This document shows, one piece after another, positions 33,383 through 42,376 of a DNA stretch of 64,000 nucleotides. The position numbers were made by a program, and so were the translations under genes. The number at the start of each line of letters is the position of its first letter. The first letter of the stretch is position 1. The notes beneath the pieces were generated by a model. It was not told where the DNA came from. It saw nothing but the letters and a program-made list of their open reading frames with translations, and searched no databases. Source of the DNA: Pigmentiphaga daeguensis (GTDB lineage Bacteria > Pseudomonadota > Gammaproteobacteria > Burkholderiales > Burkholderiaceae_B); assembly GCF_039523035.1 (NCBI RefSeq), contig NZ_BAAAEN010000012.1, positions 62,001 to 126,000 on the forward strand, written 5' to 3'.

Positions 33383-34297
33383 GGTGGCGCCCGGCCAATG
33401 GCCGTCGCGCACCAGCGTGCGCATCAGGTCGGCCAGCACCACCCGCGCGGCCAGCGCCGCGGGGGACAACTCGTCGTCCGAGACGCTGGTGACGACGTTG
33501 CGCCGGAACAGGTACGGGTCGTCCAGCGGATACAGGCACAGGCGCCCTTCATGCATCCCGCCGGCGGCGACACCGGGCTGGATGGTGGCGATGGGCGCGT
33601 CGATCACGGTGTTCATCAGCGTGGTCAGGCCGTCGATCTCCAGCGCGATGTCCGGCTCGACGCCCGCGCGGTCGAAGGCGGCATCGACCAGGATGCGCAG
33701 GCCGTGCGTCTTGCTGGGCATGGCCAGCGGCAGCCGCGCCGCTTCCGCCACCGTCATCGGCTGGCGGGGCTGGCGGTCGGATACGAGATCGGGCCGGGCC
33801 ACCACGAACAGCTTTTCGTCCAGCAGGGGCAGGACGCTCCAGTGCCGGCCGCTGTCGGTCTGGAACAGCACGGCCAGGTCCAGCAGGCGGGCGTTCAGCA
33901 AGCCCGCCAGATGGCCGGACAGGCTTTCCACCAGATGCAGCCGCACGTCGGGATAGCGTTCCTGCATGGCGGCGATGAAGGGGCGGGCCAGCAGCGATGC
34001 CGTCGACGGCGCGAAGCCTATGCTGACCGCGCCCGACAGCCGGGCCTCGCGCGCCGCGACCACGGCCTGGTCGGCGTGGCGCAGCGCCATCTGCGCCTGC
34101 CGCCAGAAAGCCAGCCCCGCGTCGGTGGGGATGACGCCGGTGGCGGTGCGCTGCAGGAGCCGGGTGGCCAGCTCGCCTTCCAGGCGGCTGATCTGCTGGC
34201 TCAGGGCGGAGGGCACCAGCCCCAGTTCGCGCGCGGCGCGGCCCATGCTGCCCAGCTCGACGACGCGGACGAAATAGCGGAGTTGGCGTAGTTCCAA
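33368..34297 (-). CDS. LysR-family regulator, probably of tcuAB
   Basis: 309 residues from TTG 34297, giving MELRQLRYFVRVVELGSM; no ATG is placed near the usual LysR start. HTH about residues 4-60 (LVPSALSQQISRLEGELA), then a type 2 periplasmic-binding effector domain (about 90-295). It lies upstream of tcuA on the same strand with a 77-base gap, so it may be the TcuR counterpart, but the co-directional order differs from a divergent regulator. Inducer unknown. Confidence 0.82.
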   Translation of the reverse strand: MELRQLRYFVRVVELGSMGRAARELGLVPSALSQQISRLEGELATRLLQRTATGVIPTDAGLAFWRQAQMALRHADQAVVAAREARLSGAVSIGFAPSTASLLARPFIAAMQERYPDVRLHLVESLSGHLAGLLNARLLDLAVLFQTDSGRHWSVLPLLDEKLFVVARPDLVSDRQPRQPMTVAEAARLPLAMPSKTHGLRILVDAAFDRAGVEPDIALEIDGLTTLMNTVIDAPIATIQPGVAAGGMHEGRLCLYPLDDPYLFRRNVVTSVSDDELSPAALAARVVLADLMRTLVRDGHWPGATIHES

Positions 34298-34304
34298 GGT
34301 CGGA

Positions 34305-36182
34305 TCAGTCCTCTGCCAGCAACCGATAGAGCGATGACCCCGACCGCATCTGCGGCTGGCCGTCCACCGTCGAGAATTCGAGCTCGACCAGGTCCCGCCC
34401 ATGATTGACCGGTACCTGTATCGTCATTCTGGCACGGTCGTCGCCATCGGGCCGCAGCAACTGGCCATCGCTCCACATCACGTACCCTGGCAGCTCGGCC
34501 AGCTCGTCCAGCGTGGCGATGCCGCCCCCCAGGGCCAGCGCCACGGACTCGGGCGATTCGTTGGTGGGTTCCCAGCGCGTGCCCAGGCGGGCCTGCCAGG
34601 CGGCGGATAGCGGAGGCAGCGGCGTCAGGCGCTGGCCCACGGACAGGGTCAGCCGGTAGTGCCCCCAGCCGGCCGGTACGCGCTGGATCATGTAGTGCTT
34701 GCCGTCCAGCGTCAGCCAGCGGTAGCTGTTACCCGATGCCGCGTCGTTCCACCACCAGCCGTCGGCGCGCAGGGTCAGGCCCGGGGCGACCGGCTCCCAG
34801 GCGCCGCCTTTTCTGTGCAGCACGTCGATCGTGCCGGCATTCACGGCCTGCACCTTGTAGGGCCCTTCGTAATTGGCATAGATGCCCGCCAGCCCGGCGG
34901 CGTCGATGGACGGCGCCGCCGCCGCGGGGATGCCTGCCAGCGCCGCCGGTACGGCGGGAATCGCGCGCGTGGTCGACAGGGCTCGCAGCAGCACGCCTTC
35001 GGCGATGCGCAGCGGCCCGTAGGTGGTGCCGGCCCCCGTCAGCAGCAGGGCCATGCGCTGGTCGGGCAGCACGAAGAACTCGGTCGAGAAGAAGCTCGTG
35101 CCGCCGTTCTTCTGCCAGGCCTTGACGCCGACACTGTCCAGGCCGGGCTGCCGCACCGAGTCCCAGCCCAGGCCCCAGCGCCATTCGGGACAGGGGTTGA
35201 TGCGCAGGCCCGTGGTCTGGTCGGTGCCCATTTCCTGGATGGCTGCCTGCGATACCAGGCGCCTGCCCTGGTGCATGCCCAGGTCCAGGAACATCTGCGC
35301 CAGCCGCATCATGTCGCCGGGCGTGGAGGCCAGGCCGCCGGTGGCGTAGGCCGATACGAATTCCTGCCCCATGCGCCGCCCTTCGTAGACAGGGTGCACG
35401 AAACTGCCTTCGGGGAAGGCCTGTACCGGGTAGGCGGAATGGCCCATGCCCAGGGGTTCGAGGATCTCGCGCCGGACGAACTCGGCGTAAGGCTGGCCCG
35501 TGACCGCGGCCACCAGGTTCTCGACCATCGTGAAGCCGTCGTTGCAATAGACGGCCAGTTCCCCCGGCTGGTGCTTCAGGTGGAAGTAGGCCAGGCCGTC
35601 CTCGGTGTCTTGCGCGTAGCCGGCGATGGGCTCGAACGCGAAGATGTTGCGCCAATTGGTGCCGGGCAGCCCGGACGAATGGCTGAGCAGATGGCGCAGC
35701 GTGATCTGGCCGTACTCGCTGGACAGCATCGAGAAGCCGGGCAGATAACGGGCGATGGGCGCGTCCAGCGCCAGCTTGCCCCGGTCGCACAGCACCATGG
35801 CGGTCAGCGCGGCCAGCACCTTGCTGACCGAGCCGATATTGAAGCGGGAATCGATGGTGGCGGCGACGTTGCCCTGGGGATCCGCGACGCCGAAGGCTTC
35901 CTGCCAGATCACGCCTTCGCTGGTCATCAGCGCGACCGAGACCGCGGTGGCCTGATTCTTCTGCACGGCCTGGCGGATGGCGTCCCGCCCCCACTGGATG
36001 GCCTCGGACAGCCGGCCGGCGTCGGGCTTGGGGTCGTCGCCGCCGCAGCCGGGCAGAGCATGGAGCAGGGCGCCGGCGCCGGCGAACTGTATCCAGTGGC
36101 GGCGCGAGGGGGAAAGCAGGGGGGCGGCCGTGGCCGGTTGCGCCCCGGTGGGGCAATCCAGATTCAGTTTCTTTGAATGCAT
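34305..36182 (-). CDS. Class C beta-lactamase-like serine hydrolase, lipoprotein
   Basis: 625 residues, longer than AmpC (about 380). N-terminus has a Tat-like SRRHWIQ followed by a hydrophobic stretch and a lipobox LPGC (C46), implying an outer- or inner-membrane lipoprotein. Active-site motifs: S118-x2-K121 (SVSK), Y212-C-N214 and KNGG (358-361) in place of KTG. The C-terminal 220 residues form an extra domain of beta strands. Such proteins act as esterases, D-aminopeptidases or peptidoglycan hydrolases; lactamase activity is not implied. It ends 7 bases from the LysR gene. Confidence 0.82.
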   Translation of the reverse strand: MHSKKLNLDCPTGAQPATAAPLLSPSRRHWIQFAGAGALLHALPGCGGDDPKPDAGRLSEAIQWGRDAIRQAVQKNQATAVSVALMTSEGVIWQEAFGVADPQGNVAATIDSRFNIGSVSKVLAALTAMVLCDRGKLALDAPIARYLPGFSMLSSEYGQITLRHLLSHSSGLPGTNWRNIFAFEPIAGYAQDTEDGLAYFHLKHQPGELAVYCNDGFTMVENLVAAVTGQPYAEFVRREILEPLGMGHSAYPVQAFPEGSFVHPVYEGRRMGQEFVSAYATGGLASTPGDMMRLAQMFLDLGMHQGRRLVSQAAIQEMGTDQTTGLRINPCPEWRWGLGWDSVRQPGLDSVGVKAWQKNGGTSFFSTEFFVLPDQRMALLLTGAGTTYGPLRIAEGVLLRALSTTRAIPAVPAALAGIPAAAAPSIDAAGLAGIYANYEGPYKVQAVNAGTIDVLHRKGGAWEPVAPGLTLRADGWWWNDAASGNSYRWLTLDGKHYMIQRVPAGWGHYRLTLSVGQRLTPLPPLSAAWQARLGTRWEPTNESPESVALALGGGIATLDELAELPGYVMWSDGQLLRPDGDDRARMTIQVPVNHGRDLVELEFSTVDGQPQMRSGSSLYRLLAED

Positions 36183-36256
36183 CTCGATTACCCCCAGGTG
36201 GCCGACTATCGGGAAAATGATTCTATCCCGGCTCGACCGTACGGAGGGGGTGTGTA

Positions 36257-36279
36257 TGTCTTATATAAGATATAAGACA
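36257..36279. promoter_or_regulatory. Operator-like dyad upstream of acnB
   Basis: TGTCTTATAT, three bases, ATATAAGACA: a perfect 10-base-arm dyad 73 bases before the acnB start. It contains the 12-base palindrome TCTTATATAAGA (36259-36270), so half-sites overlap. It is strikingly AT-rich in its GC-rich setting. A GntR- or similar-type regulator of central metabolism is the natural candidate; none can be named from the sequence. Confidence 0.55.
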
Positions 36280-36351
36280 GTTGCGGCTCGCCGCCGCTAG
36301 TCCTACAATCCCGGCGATCGCCCTCAATCCCTTCATACCGGGACACCTCCA

Positions 36352-38937
36352 ATGCTTGAATCCTACCGTCAACACGTTGCCGAGCGGGCCGCGCTTGGCA
36401 TCCCCCCGCTGCCGCTGTCCGCGCAGCAGACCGCCGATCTGATCGAACTGATCAAGAACCCGCCCAAGGGCGAGGAACAGACGCTGCTGGATCTGCTGAC
36501 CCACCGCGTGCCCGCCGGCGTGGACGATGCCGCCAAGGTCAAGGCCTCCTACCTGGCCGCCGTCGCCCTGGGCAAGGAAGCCTGCCCGCTGATCGATCGC
36601 GCCAAGGCCACCGAGCTGCTGGGCACCATGCTGGGCGGCTACAACATCAGCGCGCTGATCGAGTTGCTGGACGACGCGCAGGTCGGCACCATCGCCGCTG
36701 ACGGCCTGAAGAAGACCCTGCTGATGTTCGACGCCTTCCACGACGTCAAGGAAAAGGCCGACAAGGGCAATGCCAACGCCAAGGCCGTGCTGCAAAGCTG
36801 GGCCGATGCCGAGTGGTTCACCAGCCGCCCCGAGGTGCCGCAAAGCCTGACGGTGACCGTGTTCAAGGTGACCGGCGAAACCAACACCGACGACCTGTCG
36901 CCGGCTCCCGACGCCTGGAGCCGCCCCGACATTCCGCTGCATGCGCTGGCCATGCTCAAGAACCCGCGGCCTGGCATCGAGCCGCAGGAACCGGGCAAGG
37001 TCGGTCCGCTCAAGCTCATCAACGAACTGAAGGGCAAGGGCCACCCGGTCGCCTACGTCGGCGACGTGGTCGGTACCGGCTCCTCGCGCAAGTCGGCCAC
37101 CAACTCCGTGCTGTGGTGGACCGGCGAAGACATCCCCTTCGTGCCGAACAAACGCTTCGGCGGCGTCTGTCTGGGCGGCAAGATCGCTCCCATCTTCTAC
37201 AACACCATGGAAGATGCGGGTGCGCTGCCGGTCGAGCTGGACGTCTCCAAGATGGAGATGGGCGACGTCATCGAACTGCGCCCCTATGAAGGCAAGGCCC
37301 TGAAGAACGGCGAAGTGGTCTCCGAGTTCGAGATCAAGTCCGACGTGCTGTTCGACGAAGTGCGCGCCGGCGGCCGCATTCCGCTGATCATCGGCCGCGG
37401 CCTGACCGCCAAGGCGCGCGAGGCCCTGGGCCTGCCGCCCTCGACCCTGTTCCGCCTGCCCAAGAACCCGGCCGACACCGGCAAGGGCTACACGCTGGCC
37501 CAGAAGATGGTCGGCCGCGCCTGCGGCCTGCCGGAAGGCAAGGGCATCCGCCCGGGAACCTACTGCGAGCCGCGCATGACCTCGGTCGGCAGCCAGGACA
37601 CCACCGGCCCCATGACCCGCGACGAGCTGAAGGACCTGGCCTGCCTGGGCTTCTCGGCCGACCTGGTGATGCAGTCGTTCTGCCACACCGCCGCCTATCC
37701 CAAGCCCGTGGACGTCAAGACGCACCACACGCTGCCCGAATTCATGAGCAATCGCGGCGGCATCTCGCTGCGTCCGGGCGACGGCGTCATCCACTCGTGG
37801 CTGAACCGCATGGTGCTGCCCGACACCGTCGGTACCGGCGGCGACTCGCACACCCGCTTCCCCATCGGCATCAGCTTCCCGGCCGGCTCGGGCCTGGTTG
37901 CCTTCGCCGCCGCCACCGGCGTCATGCCGCTGGACATGCCGGAATCCGTGCTGGTCCGCTTCAAGGGCAAGCTGCAGCCCGGCGTCACGCTGCGCGACCT
38001 GGTCAACGCCATTCCCTACTACGCGATCCAGCAGGGCCTGCTGACCGTCGAGAAGAAGGGCAAGAAGAACATCTTCTCGGGCCGCATCCTGGAAATCGAA
38101 GGACTGCCCGACCTGAAGGTGGAACAGGCCTTCGAACTGTCGGACGCCTCGGCCGAGCGTTCTGCCGCCGGCTGCACGGTGCGCCTGAACAAGGAACCGA
38201 TCATCGAATACATCAACAGCAACATCACGCTGCTGAAGTGGATGATCGCCAACGGCTATGAAGACGAGCGCTCGATCGGCCGCCGCATCAAGGCCATGGA
38301 AGCCTGGCTGGCCAACCCGCAACTGCTGGAACCCGATGCCGACGCCGAATACGCCGCCGTCATCGAGATCGACCTGGCCGACGTGCACGAGCCCCTGGTC
38401 GCGTGCCCGAACGACCCGGACGACGTCAAGACCCTGTCCGACGTGGCCGGCGCCAAGATCGACGAAGTGTTCATCGGCAGCTGCATGACCAACATCGGCC
38501 ACTTCCGCGCGGCATCCAAGCTGCTCGAAGGCAAGCGCGACATCCCGGTCAAGCTGTGGGTCGCTCCGCCCACCAAGATGGACCAGCAGCAACTGACCGA
38601 GGAAGGCCACTACGGCGTCCTGGGTTCGGCCGGCGCCCGCATGGAAATGCCGGGCTGCTCGCTGTGCATGGGCAACCAGGCCCAGGTCCGCGAAGGCGCG
38701 ACGGTGATGTCGACCAGCACCCGCAACTTCCCGAACCGCCTTGGCAAGAACTCCAACGTGTACCTGGGTTCCGCCGAGCTGGCCGCCATCTGCTCGCGCC
38801 TGGGCCGTATCCCGACCAAGGAAGAGTACATGGCCGAGACCGGCGTCCTGGCCGAGCACGAGAAGACCATCTACCGCTACATGAACTTCGACCAGATCCC
38901 TGATTTCAAGGATGTGGCCGATTCGGTCGGTGTGTGA
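36352..38937 (+). CDS. acnB: Aconitate hydratase B
   Basis: 861 residues, the usual length for AcnB and collinear with E. coli AcnB. It has the N-terminal HEAT-like domain, the swivel domain and the three aconitase domains. The [4Fe-4S] ligands are C711 (GSCMTN), C769 and C772 (CSLCMGN). Interconverts citrate and isocitrate via cis-aconitate in the TCA cycle. Its own promoter region carries the 36257 dyad and a strong terminator follows, so it is a single-gene transcription unit. The Shine-Dalgarno is weak for so abundant a protein. Confidence 0.97.
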   Translation: MLESYRQHVAERAALGIPPLPLSAQQTADLIELIKNPPKGEEQTLLDLLTHRVPAGVDDAAKVKASYLAAVALGKEACPLIDRAKATELLGTMLGGYNISALIELLDDAQVGTIAADGLKKTLLMFDAFHDVKEKADKGNANAKAVLQSWADAEWFTSRPEVPQSLTVTVFKVTGETNTDDLSPAPDAWSRPDIPLHALAMLKNPRPGIEPQEPGKVGPLKLINELKGKGHPVAYVGDVVGTGSSRKSATNSVLWWTGEDIPFVPNKRFGGVCLGGKIAPIFYNTMEDAGALPVELDVSKMEMGDVIELRPYEGKALKNGEVVSEFEIKSDVLFDEVRAGGRIPLIIGRGLTAKAREALGLPPSTLFRLPKNPADTGKGYTLAQKMVGRACGLPEGKGIRPGTYCEPRMTSVGSQDTTGPMTRDELKDLACLGFSADLVMQSFCHTAAYPKPVDVKTHHTLPEFMSNRGGISLRPGDGVIHSWLNRMVLPDTVGTGGDSHTRFPIGISFPAGSGLVAFAAATGVMPLDMPESVLVRFKGKLQPGVTLRDLVNAIPYYAIQQGLLTVEKKGKKNIFSGRILEIEGLPDLKVEQAFELSDASAERSAAGCTVRLNKEPIIEYINSNITLLKWMIANGYEDERSIGRRIKAMEAWLANPQLLEPDADAEYAAVIEIDLADVHEPLVACPNDPDDVKTLSDVAGAKIDEVFIGSCMTNIGHFRAASKLLEGKRDIPVKLWVAPPTKMDQQQLTEEGHYGVLGSAGARMEMPGCSLCMGNQAQVREGATVMSTSTRNFPNRLGKNSNVYLGSAELAAICSRLGRIPTKEEYMAETGVLAEHEKTIYRYMNFDQIPDFKDVADSVGV

Positions 38938-38985
38938 TCGCCACAGGTGATGATGGACGGCCCGTCGGGCTGTCCGGCAGTGCTG

Positions 38986-39013
38986 AAAAGCGCCCCGTAT
39001 GGGGCGCTTTTTT
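38986..39013 (+). terminator. Rho-independent terminator of acnB
   Basis: AAAAGCGCCCC, a 4-base loop, then GGGGCGCTTTTTT: a GC-rich stem flanked by A-tract and T-tract, 49 bases after the acnB stop. The symmetry lets it work on both strands. Confidence 0.9.
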
Positions 39014-39147
39014 CGTTCATGGCGAACCAGGCAATTTGCGGATCTCGGGCTTATCGTCTCAGTATGTGAGAAATTCCGTTGACGCCGGGTACCTGGCGCG
39101 GGATAGTTCGCCCAACAGGAATGAAACGCCATGGGTGGAACGAAACA

Positions 39148-39981
39148 ATGGAATTGGGCGCATCGCTGCATCATCTGCATTTGACCTCGCCGGACCCGCA
39201 GCGGCTGGCGGATTTCTATGCCCGTACGCACGGGCTGGCCGCGCGCGTCGAAGACGGCCGCTGGGTGTGCGCGGCGCCGGGACGCACGCTCGTGCTGTCG
39301 GAAGGGCCGGCCAACCGGCTGGAACACGCGCTATTCGGTTTCGCGGATGCCGGCCGCTGGCAGGCCTTCAAGGAACGGGTGGGCGCGCGGGCGACGATCG
39401 AGGTGCCGCCGCTGCCGGTGGCGTGCGATGAGGCACTGGCGGTGCGCGATCCCGACGGCAACCTGATCGTTTTCGCGCTGCGCCCCGGCACGCCGGCGGG
39501 CGTGCCGTCCCGCGACACGCTGCCCGGCGCTCATCTGCAGCACTTCGCGCTGCGTACCCTGGATCCCGCGCCGATGCTGGCCTTCTATGAGGGCGTGCTC
39601 GGCTTCACGCTGTCGGATCGCGTCCAGGACGACGAGGGCGTGCTGCGCGCCTGCTTCCTGCGCACGGAAAGCCTGCACCACGCGCTGGCGCTGTTCCGCG
39701 CCCCCGTGCGCTGCTTCGACCACCAGTCCTTCGAGACCATGTCGTGGGACGACATGAAGGCCTGGGGCGACCACATGGCCTCCATCCGCGAGACCATCGT
39801 CTGGGGCATCGGCCGCCATGGCCCGGGCAACGACGTGTTCTTCATGGTGCGCGACCCGGACGGCAACCTGGCCGAGATCTCGGCCGAGATCGAGGTCTGC
39901 CCGCCGGATCGTCCCGCGGGGGTGTGGGTGCACGAAGAGCGCACCCTCAACCTCTGGGGCAAGGCCATCATGCGCGATTGA
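39148..39981 (+). CDS. Two-domain VOC extradiol dioxygenase-like protein
   Basis: 277 residues from ATG 39148 (ATG 39121 is in frame, adding 9 residues). Two tandem VOC modules: residues about 5-112 (LHHLHLTSPDPQRLADFY) and 130-255 (LQHFALRTLDPAPMLAFYEGVLGF, SLHHALALF, NLAEISAE). The C-terminal module keeps a plausible H-H-E iron site, as in type I extradiol dioxygenases of the 2,3-dihydroxybiphenyl family. First gene of the second VOC/IclR/hydroxylase module. Confidence 0.85.
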   Translation: MELGASLHHLHLTSPDPQRLADFYARTHGLAARVEDGRWVCAAPGRTLVLSEGPANRLEHALFGFADAGRWQAFKERVGARATIEVPPLPVACDEALAVRDPDGNLIVFALRPGTPAGVPSRDTLPGAHLQHFALRTLDPAPMLAFYEGVLGFTLSDRVQDDEGVLRACFLRTESLHHALALFRAPVRCFDHQSFETMSWDDMKAWGDHMASIRETIVWGIGRHGPGNDVFFMVRDPDGNLAEISAEIEVCPPDRPAGVWVHEERTLNLWGKAIMRD

Positions 39982-39988
39982 GTCCATC

Positions 39989-40750
39989 GTGTCCGAACGC
40001 CTGCTGCGCATACTCGAGTCCTTCGACCTCAGCCGCCCGGTGCGCAAGCCGGCCCAGCTCATGGACGAGCTGGGCGTGTCGCGAGCCAGCATCTACCGGG
40101 ACCTGAAGGCGCTGGAGGAAGCCGGCCTGCTCGAACGGGTGGCCGACCGGGGCTATGCGCTGGGACCGCTGATCGTCGAGCTGGATCGGCAGATCCGGCT
40201 GGCCGACCCGCTGCTGCAGGCATCCGGCACCTTGCTGCGCAAGCTGGCCGCGGAGACGGGCGGCACCGTGCTGCTGTGCCGCGTGCATGGCGACAAAGTC
40301 CTGTGCATCCACCAGGAGATGCCCTCGGATCCGGTCACGCCGGTCAGCTATGAGCGCGGCCGGGCGATGCCCTTGTACCGGGGCGCGACCTCCAAGGTGA
40401 TCCTGGCGCACCTGCCCCGCGCCGAACTGGAGCGGTTGTGGAATCGGGACCGCGCCACCATCGTCGCGGCCGGCTTTCCGTCCGGCCTGCAGGGCTTCCT
40501 GGCCGAGCTCGAACCGCTGCGCGAGGCCAAGGCCTGCGTGACGCACAGCGAGGTCGACGCGGGCATGGCGGGCCTGGCGGTGGCGCTGCTGGACGGGCAG
40601 CGGGTGCTGGGCAGCCTCAGTGTCGTCATCCCGCTGGCCAGGCTGCCCGCCGCGCGCAGCAAGACCGTGCTGTCCAAGGTCTTCTCGGTCGCATCCTCCA
40701 TCGAATCGACTCTCGAAAACGAACGTCTGCGGGCTCGCAGCAAAAGATAG
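39989..40750 (+). CDS. IclR-family regulator
   Basis: 253 residues from GTG 39989, seven bases after the VOC stop; no in-frame ATG lies before the HTH. HTH about residues 1-60 (ERLLRILESFDLSRPVRKPAQLMDELGVSRASIYRDLKAL), effector domain 75-245. It lies between the dioxygenase and hydroxylase genes, and the flavin hydroxylase starts 5 bases after its stop, so it is embedded in the operon it presumably controls. Confidence 0.88.
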   Translation: MSERLLRILESFDLSRPVRKPAQLMDELGVSRASIYRDLKALEEAGLLERVADRGYALGPLIVELDRQIRLADPLLQASGTLLRKLAAETGGTVLLCRVHGDKVLCIHQEMPSDPVTPVSYERGRAMPLYRGATSKVILAHLPRAELERLWNRDRATIVAAGFPSGLQGFLAELEPLREAKACVTHSEVDAGMAGLAVALLDGQRVLGSLSVVIPLARLPAARSKTVLSKVFSVASSIESTLENERLRARSKR

Positions 40751-40755
40751 CAATC

Positions 40756-42345
40756 ATGCACGCAACCTCCCATTATCCGGTCATCGTCCTCGGTGCCGGC
40801 CCGACCGGCTTGACCCTCGCGAACCTGCTCGGAGGCTACGGCGTCCGCACGCTGCTGCTGGAACGCAATGCATCGACGGTGGATGAACCCCGCGCCGTGT
40901 CGATCGACGACGAGAGCCTGCGCACGGCCCAGGCGGCGGGTCTGATCGACGAGATCCTGCCGTCCATCGTCCAGGGCTACGGAGTCCATTACTTCTCGTG
41001 GTCGGGTCGCGAGTTCGCGCGCATCGAGCCGCATTCGACCGAATACGGCTATCCCAAGCGCAATGCCTTCCGGCAGGCCGTGCTGGCGGCGCAGTTGCGC
41101 GACGGGCTGCGGCGGTTTGCGCATGTCGAGACGAGGTTCCGGCACGAGCTGCGGCGCTTCGAGCAAATGGGCGACAAGGTGGTGCTGGAGATCGACCACG
41201 CCGGCACGCCGGTCACGCTGAGTTGCGACTGGCTGGTCGCGTGCGACGGCGGCCGCAGCGGCGTGCGCGAACAACTGGGGATTCCGCTGTCGGGCAACAC
41301 CTTCGCCGAGAAGTGGCTGATCGTGGATCTGCTCGATCGCAAGACGCCTTTCCGCCATACGCGGACCTACTGCGATCCGGTCCGGCCGGCCATACGCCTG
41401 CCCGGCCCGCAGGGCACGGTGCGCTACGAGTTCATGCTGAAGGAGGGGGAGACCGCCGAGTACGTGCTGGACGAAGCCCGGCTGCGCGGCTGGATCCGTG
41501 AGCGCGAGCCGCTGGACGAGGACCTGCCCATCGCCCGCAAGGTGGTCTACACCTTCCATGCCCGCCTGGCCGAACGCTGGCGCGAGGGCCGGGTGCTGCT
41601 GGCGGGCGACGCCGCCCACCTGACGCCGCCGTTCGCGGGCCAGGGCATGAACAGCGGCGTGCGCGACGCCACGAACTTGGCGTGGAAGCTGCACGCCGTG
41701 GTGCGCGGGCTGTGCGGTCCGGCGTTGCTCGATACCTATGAGCAGGAACGCAAGCCCCACGCCTGGGCGCTGATCGAGATGGCGATACGCATCGGCCGCT
41801 ACATGCAACCGAAGTCGCGGCTGGAAGCCATGGCTGCCCAATGGGCGCTCAAGCTGTGCAGCCTGTATCCGCCGGCGCGGGACTATGTCCTGCAACTGAA
41901 GTTCAAGCCCAAGCCGCGTTTCAGGGACGGTTTCTTCGTGCCCTGCCAGGCGCCGGACACGGCCATCAAGGCGGGGCAACTGATGCCGCAGCCTCGCGTG
42001 GAATGGCCCGGGGGACGGCGGCGCCTGCTGGACGAGGCGCTCGGCCCCGGCTTTGCCTGCCTGTGCCGGGCGGGCCAGCCGCTGGATCCGGAGGTCGAAA
42101 GCTGGATGGCGTCGATGGGCGTGCGCCGGGTCGAACTGGTGCCCGCCGAGGACGACTTCCCCTGGCCCGAGACGCCGGAGCGCCTGGTCGTGCGGGACTG
42201 CGAAGGCGTCCTGGCGCGGGTGATGGCCGAGGCCGGCGCGCAGGCCATGCTGGTCCGGCCCGACCGCTATGTGCTGGCCTTCCTGTCGGGCGGCAAGGAC
42301 GACGCGGCGCAACTGCGGGCGCTGCTGGCCCGCTACCGGGCGTAG
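40756..42345 (+). CDS. MhpA-like FAD-dependent aromatic hydroxylase (bifunctional 3-(3-hydroxyphenyl)propionate hydroxylase type)
   Basis: 529 residues. FAD motif VLGAGPTGLTLANLLGGYG near 10-28, RAVSIDDESLR near 46-56 as in MhpA, CDGGRSGVR (DG motif) and LLAGDAAHLTPPFAGQGMNSG (GD motif). The thioredoxin-like C-terminal domain of group A monooxygenases follows (about 400-529). Adds a hydroxyl group ortho to a phenolic OH. Closer to MhpA than the homologue at 28380. Its ring-cleaving partner is the VOC protein two genes upstream. Confidence 0.88.
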   Translation: MHATSHYPVIVLGAGPTGLTLANLLGGYGVRTLLLERNASTVDEPRAVSIDDESLRTAQAAGLIDEILPSIVQGYGVHYFSWSGREFARIEPHSTEYGYPKRNAFRQAVLAAQLRDGLRRFAHVETRFRHELRRFEQMGDKVVLEIDHAGTPVTLSCDWLVACDGGRSGVREQLGIPLSGNTFAEKWLIVDLLDRKTPFRHTRTYCDPVRPAIRLPGPQGTVRYEFMLKEGETAEYVLDEARLRGWIREREPLDEDLPIARKVVYTFHARLAERWREGRVLLAGDAAHLTPPFAGQGMNSGVRDATNLAWKLHAVVRGLCGPALLDTYEQERKPHAWALIEMAIRIGRYMQPKSRLEAMAAQWALKLCSLYPPARDYVLQLKFKPKPRFRDGFFVPCQAPDTAIKAGQLMPQPRVEWPGGRRRLLDEALGPGFACLCRAGQPLDPEVESWMASMGVRRVELVPAEDDFPWPETPERLVVRDCEGVLARVMAEAGAQAMLVRPDRYVLAFLSGGKDDAAQLRALLARYRA

Positions 42346-42356
42346 CGGCGGGTTCC

Positions 42357-42370
42357 GCGCCCCGGGGCGC
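42357..42370. terminator. GC palindrome between convergent genes
   Basis: GCGCCCCGGGGCGC is a perfect 14-base palindrome in the 31-base gap between the convergent hydroxylase and LysR genes. It could help stop transcription from both sides, but there is no T-run, so confidence is low. Confidence 0.3.
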
Positions 42371-42376
42371 CGGGGC

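Noticed and set aside
34305..36182. Antibiotic-resistance AmpC beta-lactamase
   Set aside because: Length, KNGG box, lipoprotein signal and added C-terminal domain differ from AmpC; no ampR is adjacent (the nearby LysR belongs to tcu).
36223..39327. A very long open frame on the minus strand (over 1000 codons) opposite acnB
   Set aside because: High GC makes long antisense frames common; acnB on the plus strand is collinear with a known enzyme and explains the region. The antisense product shows no family feature.
42357..42370. Strong intrinsic terminator between convergent genes
   Set aside because: The palindrome has no loop and no T-run, so it is listed only as a low-confidence site.
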